Below are positions 54,374-64,000 of a DNA stretch of 64,000 bases, in pieces. Source of the stretch: Pelobates cultripes. Lineage: Eukaryota > Chordata > Amphibia > Anura > Pelobatidae. Numbering within the stretch: the stretch's first letter is position 1; each line of letters starts with the position of its first letter. The notes under the pieces are model-generated. The model had not been told where the DNA came from. It did no database searches and saw nothing but the letters and a program-made list of their open reading frames with translations. A program made the translations under genes and the position numbers. The stretch spans positions 105,223,220-105,287,219 of the forward strand of contig OW240912.1 in NCBI GenBank assembly GCA_933207985.1, given 5' to 3'.

Positions 54374-56239
54374 ATGTCCAGTTCCAAGTTTCATTTAGTT
54401 TTGTTTTTTTTTTGCCCCCCCCCCCTCTCCTTTTTGATGCCCAGAGTAGAGATGTGTTTATTACAACTCCTATCACTGCTGTTTATTGTGATGATACTGA
54501 TCTTCAGATATCTATTCCTTTCAGTGCAGTATTTCTAAGTATGTGAGCATCATCTACGTTGCCCTGATTCTGCAAATATTTTTGGAACCATTTTGTTTGC
54601 TCCCTGATCATCCATTGCATCATATGTAGGTGTTAAAAGGGTACAAATGCGTAATGACACCTAGTAAAACAACAACAGTAGGAGAACCCACATTCCCCTA
54701 AATTATGAGGCAGGTAACAGAGAAAAATATTAGTTCATATAAACAAAAAATGTATACAAACATTCTACAGTTTTTAATGGTCCATTCCTCCTTACAATCT
54801 GTGAAATACTGCATCCCACCAACCTTGAAGTACCGAGCCAGACTTTTCATTTTGCGAGTCCATCAGTAAACTGCCAGTTCACAGCCTCGCTGAGAGGAAC
54901 AAGGAAGCAGAGATATGACCTTGTCCCTGACATGATCTAGACCCTAGTACATAGTAAGGGGCAATGAATGAGCAAATCCAAGTGATGGATGGGGAATATA
55001 ACTGTACTTGTCCATGGCAGAGGGCATGAGAACTCTGTCCATTTCTGTACTGTATGAGACCCAGCAGGTGGCCCCAGCTGTGGGGCCACCTCTGCATTGG
55101 CCTTCCCCAGGCATGAGCAACATTTGGGAATCTCCTGGTCCACTGATGGGGCAGACTGACACTGTCTGGGCCCCCTGTGACATATAGAGTACCCACAGCC
55201 GGGTTGCACTCATGACCTTTGTGACTCTGGGTGCTCCAACACTGGCCTTGACTGATATCAATTTACACAGAACAGCCCACTACTCTGAGAAGACGGATTG
55301 TACTCACCTTGCTCAGCTAACCAGCATACCATCATTTCCCCTTTACTATTATTTCCCATTTATCTTGTATTATTTATTTTATATTCTCCATTTCACAACA
55401 GCCCCAATATCAGGCCAGTGTAGCTCATAGTTATTCATTAAAGAGAGAATTGTTGGTAATTTAAAGTGAATTTTAAGTAAGATTCAAATGTAAAGCCAAA
55501 ATAGCCAAACATTTAAATGGACACGTATTATTAGAAACATAAAAGAGAACTTTATTCACTTGGATTCATCAAACCCATTTCCATAAGAGATTTGCAGCTA
55601 TATATTTGAATAATATTTAGTTAATAAGTAATTAAATATTGCTGACTGTGATTTTCATGAGTTGACCATAATAACCTTAGCCAAATCCTATGTTTTTCAT
55701 TAGGAATAATATTCTGTGTGAGACTGCACAAATAATCTCTAAATTGGAATCATTGTCTCATAATCTTTTTATTTTTTTTGCCACATTCTATAATCTTGCT
55801 GGACTTTAGTACTGATTGCCTAAATTATTTATGTTAGTAAAATTAACCAATAATTTGACAGTACATCTAGACATATTCAGTGCATTATATTAGACATATT
55901 TATTAAGTTGAAACCTACTTGACATGAACCATTTTGAGTAACATTAGCATTTCAAAGACAAAAACTTTTCCAGTTATCTAATTAGCACTCATTAGAATTT
56001 TTCTAAACTGATATACCAATAACCAAGATAGTGGTACCACTTCAACAGGCACAAAAAGCAATAGAGGATAGGTACATATAATATAGATTTTTGTAATCAA
56101 AAATCATTTTCACCATTTTCCTTTCAAGATGTTTATTCTTCATAATCTTAGGTTGGTTACTATAGATCTGATATGCTATCCAACCTTACTATTTAAATAC
56201 AAACACAAATGTGTATTCCTAACATTGACATTTAAAAAA
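54374..56239. other. Intron sequence, no gene
   Basis: 54880-55210 is GC-richer with three overlapping minus-strand open frames and a strong hairpin (ggtggccccagc/gctggggccacc-like at about 55064-55092). No family is recognised. Confidence 0.45.
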
Positions 56240-56985
56240 CACAGTTTAGGTGTCCTGACCCAACTAAAAAGTTGTCAAACCCATCGTTATACCAGTGCTA
56301 GCTCTGCCTATGCTCCACTTGATGATATCAGCCAAGCCAATGCTATCCCATAGGAAAACATTGGGAGACTATTGCGCATGCATTGCAAAACACTGCACTG
56401 CACCAACCAGCATCTCCTCATAGAATTAATACATCCCTATGAGGAACGCTGATGATGGTCAGTGCTGCACATTATGCAACACTGACCTAGGAAGCACCTC
56501 TAGTGTCCGTCTGAGTGACGGCCTCTAGACATATTCCTAGGCAGTAATGTCAACACTATTGTTCCATCCAGGACTTCATAATAGAGCTGAGACAGCTCTA
56601 AAAAGTTTGAGTGTGCACTTTTGACCATTTGTACTCCCTTCACAAACATCTACTGTACTGCACCATAATCTGTTTTCTTAAATACTTATAGATTCAAATA
56701 CTAAGAATATCATCTGTATCTTATGTATATATAATCTTAAGCGCTGATCACCTCCTGTCTGTTATCTTTACTATCCACTTCACAGGGGTGGAGAGAACCC
56801 CTTGTTGGTGATTATTTGCTAATTATAGATATTGAGCACTTATGCTCACCTTTTTTTCCATATCCAGTAATGTCAACACTACCTTTTTTTAAAAAGACCC
56901 TGTTTACCTTAGAAAGCCTGCAGGGACTGACTATGCACAGACTAAGCTGTAGTTGTTCTGGTGATCTAGTGTCCCTTTCATTTTA
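56240..56985. mobile_element. TTAA-type interspersed repeat, second copy
   Basis: Shares ordered blocks with 43605-44000 (ccaatgctatcccataggaaaacattgggaga, cagcatctcctcatagaa, gtccgtctgagtgacggcc) and ends ctgtagttgttctggtgatctagtgtcccttt. Unrelated AT-rich sequence of about 270 bp at 56590-56860 interrupts it. Confidence 0.6.
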
Positions 56986-57959
56986 TATTAACAGCCTGAT
57001 TTACAAGAGCCCAACATGTTAAAAAAATCAATCATGGACAAAACATACACAAAAATGGAATTTCATCATATAAAGATCTCATCTAATAGACCAGTGAAAA
57101 AAAACTGTGAAGAAGAGATAAAAAAAAAAGATAAATTCAACTTGTGAAATCAGTTCAAATTTAATAAATTGACAAAGCTACATATGTGCAGAAAAACTAA
57201 ACCATTACTCCATAATTTTATTCCAGCTCTAAGCAGGCTTAGAATAGAAGTCCACTAAATGACTTGCGCTGACGGTGTCAGACCTTCATTTAAATGAAAA
57301 TCTTAACACATGCAAAATATTCAATAATTAATAAATAAGGCTCCATGGGTAAATCCCAGATGGATCATATAATTCGGGTGAAGATTATAAGGCATTTGAT
57401 CATTAGATTTGTTTGTTCCAGCAGAAATTTATTTGTGCACAAGTATAGTAACTGTAGCTTTTTTTCTGTCAAGTTTAGCTATGTTGACCAAAATCTTGCC
57501 AGTTGGCTTTCAAATCCCTCCAAATCCGAGTTTAGCAAATACATGTACATTTTAGTGGAATAATCAACACCAACCAAATTAAATAATTTGTGTACCTTAT
57601 TCTTTAAAGAATCACGTGACACTGCATATAAAAGCCCATATCATACACTCCAATATTTCATTTAATGTACTTGATTTAATATTTTTGAATAAGCTTTTAA
57701 CAAAAATCTTTTTGGGTCAAAATATAAAATATAAAAAATATATATTAAAATTATATCAATATATCAAAATATTAAAATATTTATCAAAATATTAAATGAT
57801 TTTAAAAGATTATATAACAATATTAAATCATTTGAAATGATTTTCCATAATATTAAAGGGAGGAAAGAATCTGTATGTTCCTCGTTTATGCTTGAAATAG
57901 TGCACATACCGAGATATTACAGTTTTGTAGAGGGGTCTGGTTGCAACCCTGGCTCTTTT

Positions 57960-58305
57960 TCAGGCTGAGTAACACATCTCCTTCATCTCACCATCTGTGA
58001 GCTCCCTCCCTGCCTCCCTGCAATGTGGGTCCTCCCTCTCTTTTCCAGCCCAGACATCAACCACCTCTCGGCTCAGAGTGCATGGATACACTATAAGTAA
58101 GAAGATTTTTCCAAACTCTATGAGACGCATTTGCTTGGACCACAGAGTGGGAAGTAATGATTTTAGAAGGGGTATGGAAGGCAACGAGCTGAGCTTCATC
58201 CAACATTGTATGTTTTATCATTATTTTCACAGGGTACTTTATGTGAAAAAGAGGGTAAACATAATTTTGAAAATAAAATATCCTTATTAGAGTAACCCTT
58301 TAAAT
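57960..58305. mobile_element. TTAA-type MITE right half
   Basis: Ends attagagtaaccctttaaa, the complement of the left end at 42417. The body is non-coding. Confidence 0.4.
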
Positions 58306-59567
58306 TGAGGCCAATATATTTTAATAAGTACGGGTAAAGCATAATAGGAATTGGATTTAAATGGCTTAAATTCATTGTCAGTATTAAAAGCCATATTGAA
58401 AGGCCATAGTCGCATGTAAGAATTATCTCCTTCCCCCATTAGATTTCACCTGAGATATAGTTTACACTGTACTAACAACAGTGACTTATTCTCACGTTAG
58501 ATATTTTGTGTCCTAGTTGCTACATATAAGCACTATTTACTACGTGGTATCTAGGACCCTTACGTGAAATATTCACAGTGCTTTAGCAAGTACAATGAAA
58601 TAATATCACAAATAAATGATGAAAGAGGAAAATTAATTCAGGTCTTCTAACTGCGACAGGCACACAATATCAACCCCTCATATATTCATATTACTTATAG
58701 TTACATCTCCTAAATTAAATCTGAATACTCAGTAATAAATGTAAATTTGTTTCCATTGAGCCCTAATGTAGATCCACTGTTGTTGTATAATATAAACTCT
58801 CATCATGCCCTGGTAGCTGTAATGCCGGCTGACCTTTAAGGGATTTGACATTTCAGAACAGATGTACATATAGGCAACGCTGTATAATAATAGTCAAAAG
58901 TAGTTAGAAGTTTCCATGTGGCCATTTGTTTGAAAAATCACTATAGCAGATTTGTGGCTTCCCTTTGATGAGGCAGGCATACAACCATTAACACAGGCGG
59001 AGTGATCGTTTTGCCGCGAGTTTGGCATAACGCTGGGAAATCAATTTCTCTGAAGCTGTCAGGTTATACTAGATTTTTTTACCATGAGTCAGCCAAGTAA
59101 GTCGCAACAAATCTTTTAGAAGGAATACATTACTTTTTTTTAGCTTGTGCTGCTTTGCTCACACACATATATATTGGCGTGTAAATGTTCATTTCAATAC
59201 AGATATAAATAAACGCCTGTTTAAAGTAATTAAAAGAAAATATCTGTTGTTGCATCAGGATATTTTATAAAATATATGGTTGACTAGCGGAATGTTTTTT
59301 GTTTTTTAAAACTCTGAGAAGAAATTGAAATGTCAATACTGATTATGTACTCCTGGAATATATAGTATATTAACGGTGTGTTTCGACTTCACAAAATAGC
59401 CAAGTGTAACCAATGTCATTAATAATACTGACAACCGAATATATTATAGAATAACTTATATTTTCTTCTTTGGAACCAATTAGTTGGGCAGACACAAAGA
59501 CACAGAGACAGAGAAATGACAGGCAGACAGACAGTCTGAAATATCTAGCATAGTTTTGTTCTTAAAT

Positions 59568-60062
59568 GTTAAAGAGAGACTCCACTACCCTAATAAAAAA
59601 AAAGATATATATAAATCATTGTTTAGTAGATATAACCCCAAAGAAACCTTACATGCATTTAATTAACCATTCTTCATTGGGGGTAAATCTAAAACTAGAT
59701 TGCAAAACCTGCAGTTCTCTTGTCCGCTGCCTTTGCAAGCCCTGCCCTTCTAACCCCGCCCAGTCTTTGTGGTTGTCCAATCACATGTTTCTCAATGCCG
59801 CTCTATGAGAAGTCTTTGCAGGGCAGGTGCTCTGAGCAATTGCTGCCTCTTGAGTTTAGCTCCACTGAGCTAACCAAACCAGGAAGTAACAGGATCTGTT
59901 TTATGTTTGAAAGCTAAGGTGTAACCAAGTTAACTTATAAAAGTGTTGATTTCTTTTGAAAATAGCACTTTTTGCAAAATGAAAAAAAGAGGACACACTC
60001 TTCACACAGAAAGCTTTTAAACAAGCTAAAATGTTTTAGGGGTCTGGAGTCTCCTTTTGACT
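59568..60062. mobile_element. Interspersed MITE of about 495 bp
   Basis: Left end ttaaagagagactccac and right end ggtctggagtctccttttga form short inverted repeats (aaagagagactcc / ggagtctcctttt). Internal block shared with 43140-43400 in opposite orientation. Confidence 0.6.
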
Positions 60063-60736
60063 AATATTTATTGGACTCTTGTTAATATTTTCGGGTGCTT
60101 TATCCTGCATTTCAAAAAAAAAAAATAATAAAAAAAGCAACAAAAAAAATCTATTTAGAATACATTTCCCCTAGCAACATAAGAAGAAATAATGCATTCA
60201 AAATTCTCACAATAAACCAAATATAAAAATATAACTCTGTATATTAACTTTAGAAGAAGATTTAAACTGCGCCTCTCATAGTCAAATGTCACATTCCATA
60301 TTCCAGGTAATAAAATAGTCGAGATTTTAAGATAAAATAATGACATTTGACCATTTTGCTTGAACCGCTGGAGGCGCTTACTGGTTATTAAGGGAGTATG
60401 TTGCAAACACTATGTGAGTTTGTATTATTTATGAGAGAATTCTAAAATAATCACTTCACAAAGCTGGAGGAACAGCTTTATTAAAAAGGTTTTCCTTCTT
60501 AAATGGCTTTTACCTCTAATATTTTTCCATCTGTCCATCTATCAAAATACTCAAGACAGGACATTTTTAGAATGCAAAAAGCATAGCTGTAGGGAGAATT
60601 GTTTATTTCATTTAAAAGCTTCTTTTTTTTTTTGAATTCTCAGAAATGGCAGATATGAAACGACTAGTATAACAAAATAGATGTATAGATTTATTTTTAT
60701 ATTTAAAAAACAAACAAAAAATATAGATAAATGTTA

Positions 60737-60762
60737 GGTAGCTAGCTAGATAGATAGATAAT
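60737..60762. repeat. (GATA)n microsatellite
   Basis: tagctagctagatagatagataat. Confidence 0.85.
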
Positions 60763-61085
60763 GCACACATTCAACATTTATACAAACATACCCACTTATG
60801 TTAAAAATATATATAAATGGCTATAATCACTTTCACAAGGAAATATAGCTACCAAAAATGCTTGAATTTTGGTATTCACAGGCACTTTTATTAAAAGTTG
60901 AAAAGAGACAGCTTGTAAATTCTAAGGTAATACACAGAAGGAATATAGTGGTACTAGCTGCCAAAGCTCTAATACATATTCAACTTCACAAATTCAAAAA
61001 GGTGATTGATGGAATTGGCCATGGACCTTGCCTATTATAATTGCTCAAAACCTGTTTTGCAACAATATAGTGATATTATACATTA

Positions 61086-61508
61086 ATAAAAGGGACACCC
61101 AAGCACCATAACCACCACAGACTGCAGTGGTGGTTAGGAGGCTAGGGGTGTGTTAGACCCCTACCAAAGGCATTTGTGAAATGTTTTAGTACAGTTTGAC
61201 AACTTGGCTGGATCCCACCGGTAGACTGCACCTTTCACGAGAATCTGAAAAGCAGGGTCATGCTCATTGGCTGACAGAGACAGTTTAGCACAGTCCTGGA
61301 TTAATTAAATTTAGCTCAGTGAAGATATCCAGATTCCTCTGGGGAACAGGACTAGATGAAGTGCTGGTGCCCTGGGAACCCATGTAAGTTGTCAAACAGT
61401 TCTAAAATTACTTGACAGTTGACTCTGGGAGGACTTCAAGGCACTCTCGACAACATAACAGTCACAGCAGGCTGTAGTGGTCATGATTCTTGGGGTTTTC
61501 CTTTAAGA
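61086..61508. mobile_element. TTAA-type MITE, about 420 bp
   Basis: Left end aaaagggacacccaagcacca and right end (inverted) aaaggaaaaccccaagaatca are imperfect inverted repeats; a hairpin (accaccacagact/gcagtggtggt) follows the left end, and TTAA lies close to both ends. Confidence 0.55.
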
Positions 61509-62599
61509 TTCTACTATTCTATGTTTATATAGTGATGAATAATTTAAGGGACAATACATTCTGAGTTATGAAAAAGTCTAAAAATGCAAACTATCATACG
61601 TGGCAATGGCTAATCATGAAATGTCATGCTGGCATCTGATCAAGGATAAACTGTTTACTAATAATCTTGGAATTAAATAGGGCTGTAATGTGACTGGATT
61701 AAAGATACTGCCATCATCTATACATATATAAACACATACATGCAAGCATTACCTCTCTGGAGAGATAGATAATGACTGGTTAATCACCACCTGAATTGCT
61801 GGGTGGTAATTGATCAGAAGTTGTTTTCCGCATGCTAATGAGCATTCCACACCTGATTGAAATAGATTTTGATACAAAAATTCTGTGTATCGGAACAGTT
61901 GCAAGCAGGATGAGTTATGTTTGTGCTGACTTTAGTTAGTAAACAGATTTTTGTCAGCGTAAGAGAAAAACTTTGTTCCTTGGTTATTTGTCAAGACAAA
62001 GGAGTCCAGAGGGGGATTAGTTGTGCAAGTGCAATAAATGGTTCAACAGGACTTATCTTTAGTACAGAAATCTTCCATTGAAGGTTGAGGTCCTGTACAC
62101 TGATGGCGACATTGCCAGGTCCAGCAAGTGGTGTAAATGCTAAAATGTTTCAGGAATTAAACACATTAAACGTTTTGAGGTGTCCTAATCACGGCCTAAG
62201 AGCAGGCACAGAACTAGAGTTTCCAGTAAAGTTACCAGGCTATTTTATAAAACAAGGATTGCAAAGAGTCACAGATAGCATATATCTCTGAAAACTAAGA
62301 AAGTAAAAGATTATTATTACCTGGGTATAATAAGATATATGGCCAAACCTACCAAACTAAAGACTACATAAAATAAGAAACTCATCTAGGGTAATTACTA
62401 AGATTAACAAGGATTCATCGAGTCTAAGAATCCCATAGAATCCTTTGGAATTTTGACCCTCTTTTCCTTTCTAAGTTTTACAATATCATTAGATCCCAGA
62501 TCTGGCTTAGTGTCACAGCACAGCCCGAGCCCTGCAGACAGCAAGGCGTGGCCGCCCCTTTAAGAGATCTGTATCAGGATTACTAGTTGATCCAGCACG
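61509..62599. other. Intron sequence, nothing recognised
   Basis: No domain-bearing ORF and no clear repeat boundary. Confidence 0.45.
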
Positions 62600-62960
62600 T
62601 AGAATTGTGTCACACAGATGACTAATAGGTAACGTATTACTGGGCCTTAGAGTGGCCGGACTTAACGTACCAAAGAATAGTCAGGATACTTGCCGAGGTC
62701 AGGGGATACAGAAAGAGACACAATGATAAGAGAAAGCCAGAAGTCCGGGATACAGAATACAGGGAAGTCAAAATCAAAGCCAAAGTCAAAAACCAGAAGA
62801 AACTTGAATCAGGAACGCGCTCTCGGACAACCACAAGGGAAACTACGACAGAGCACTGAGCAGGATGAGAACTGGGCCTAAATACCCCGCCTCTAGATCT
62901 GATAGGCTGTAACCGGCCTTTGACCCCAAAGGCAGTTACCAGATTTCTATTTGCATAACT
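62600..62960 (-). mobile_element. LTR-like fragment, probably Gypsy-type
   Basis: On the minus strand a tatttaggcc TATA-like start near 62885 is followed by pyrimidine-rich text with repeated ctg/tga words and an end near gtgtgacaca at 62608. The style resembles amphibian Gypsy LTRs. No partner LTR or coding region. Confidence 0.3.
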
Positions 62961-63064
62961 GCTGCTCATTATTAACCCTTCTGTGGATTTGGTTGCTGCT
63001 CGGCACAACTTTCCCTGTGTGGACAGTAAATGCCATTAACCACATTTTTATAAGCGGATGAATA

Positions 63065-63520
63065 TGTGACAACCTGGCTGGGTTTGAACTCACAGCTCCA
63101 GCATCCAAGTCAGGTTCTGTCCACCAGGGGGCTTCAGTTTCTGTTTGCATCTTTCTGCTTCCTGACCACCTTGCCCTGGATTAAGCAATACTGATCCACC
63201 TGCAGCCCTTTTCCAATTACGGACAGCTGCACCTAATTAGCAGGCTGTAAAAGCCAGCCCTGCCTGAGACCTAGGATCTGGTCATTTTGACTGTTTGTTG
63301 TTTCCTGCTGGATCTCTGCTTAGCTACTGACTGATTTCCTGGACTCTGACTTTGTTACTCCGCTGCCAGCCCTGACTTCTGCTTCTCATCTGACCCTGCC
63401 TTTGGATTTCCCCTTAATCTGTACTGCACTTCTGTTTTTTGCCTCCTTCCTGTGCCATCTCCTGCAAATGGGCTCCAACTCCTGGTAAACTGTTTCCTAA
63501 GTCCCAAGGTGACTGTTACA
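63065..63520 (+). mobile_element. Candidate solo LTR, 456 bp
   Basis: TGTGACA at the left and TGTTACA at the right form an imperfect TG..CA terminal repeat, and the interior has a gctgtaaaagcc TATA-like string. No target duplication is visible (gaata against cttag), which keeps confidence low. Confidence 0.35.
63074..63140 (-). other. tRNA-like segment (SINE head or relic)
   Basis: The minus strand reads CCTGGTGGACAGAACCTGAC and, 25 bases on, GTGAGTTCAAACCC, resembling pol III A and B boxes at tRNA-like spacing. No full cloverleaf was confirmed. Confidence 0.35.
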
Positions 63521-64000
63521 CTTAGGCTATAAGGGATTTGTTTCTTTTATTTAAATTTGTCTTTTATTTAATCCCTAATCTATTTTTACATAGTTTTTGT
63601 TCTCTAATATTACTACTACCTGTTTCTTCATCTTCTTGTCTTCCCAGCATTGGTCCTTTTATCTTTATTCCAAGACCTACCACCCCGCATCTACAAACTT
63701 GTATATAAGTTGTTACCCCTCCAGTTTCTTCTATTCTCTCTCTTCCTTACCCTTCTCTTATTTCACTATTCTGATGGTCTTGTCTTCCATACAATCTTTT
63801 TCCATTTCTAACTGTTTACCACAAGACAGCCACCTTCGAGTTAAATGTTTGAACATGCTTTACTGAATGTCTTATCAAGCAGATAGACTTTGGTGCATGA
63901 GAATCTTTCATGGAGGTCCCTCTTGTTTGCTATTTTTGTTTTTTTCTTGAGTTTATGACTTATTATATAGTACCTGGTCACTCAACCAGTTACTTTTCCT

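Larger units (their letters stand above)
1751..64000 (+). other. ptchd1: PTCHD1 intron 2 (inferred, runs off the window)
   Basis: The third PTCHD1 exon encodes well over 500 residues in family members and would stand out as a long open frame. None is present on either strand downstream of 1756. If the assembly is collinear, everything from 1751 on is intronic, and all elements listed below are intron insertions. The alternative is a rearranged locus or an assembly break. Confidence 0.65.

Noticed and set aside
54879..55261. Three overlapping minus-strand ORFs in a GC-richer patch
   Set aside because: All three frames open over the same DNA, no recognisable domain, no splice or start context; more likely base composition of an unidentified repeat.
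63597..63866. 89-codon ORF at the end of the window
   Set aside because: Low-complexity serine/phenylalanine-rich translation of a pyrimidine-rich stretch; no start context or domain.

Overview
The window looks like anuran amphibian nuclear DNA: AT-rich, one conserved vertebrate coding exon, and a dense, nested transposon load of frog type (Tx1-like L1 LINEs, CR1/L2-type LINEs, a DIRS-like element, Penelope-like elements, a Gypsy element, a gamma/epsilon-like endogenous retrovirus, a Tc1/mariner element, and hAT- and TTAA-type MITEs). The species cannot be named from sequence alone.

The only host coding sequence found is one internal exon (1090-1750, + strand) of the patched-domain gene PTCHD1, with clear splice sites. 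The large 3' exon of that gene is not in the window, so if the locus is collinear, 1751-64000 is one intron (intron 2) of more than 62 kb. No host tRNA, rRNA, CRISPR array or other host gene was recognised.

Layout: 1-1089 intron 1 with a tetranucleotide microsatellite and a hAT-type MITE ending 71 bp before the exon. 3400-5750 decayed Gypsy on the minus strand, interrupted by a second MITE. 6380-8160 three tandem-repeat blocks. 10023-16700 an endogenous retrovirus on the minus strand (LTR, polypurine tract, gag-like ORF, env start, integrase, RNase H, RT, protease end), cut by Penelope-like DNA at 12.3-13.2 kb and 16.7-19.5 kb. 22480-30350 a Tx1-like L1 on the minus strand with a 470-bp hairpin-rich TTAA element inside its RT. 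30735-31774 and 34640-35806 two 5'-truncated L2/CR1-type LINEs. 35990-38030 a CR1-like LINE tail split by an L1 3' fragment. 44421-45983 a complete Tc1/mariner transposon of DD37E type with an intact 338-aa transposase. 46060-49600 a DIRS-like element on the minus strand, split by a 327-bp hAT-type MITE. 51-52 kb and 54.3 kb further Penelope-type terminal sequence. 56-63.5 kb MITE and LTR-like fragments.

Most elements are broken and appear unrelated in function. The value of the window lies in readable insertion events (clean target duplications, reading frames restored across the insertion), the intact DD37E transposase, and a recurring hammerhead-like structure in Penelope-type termini.
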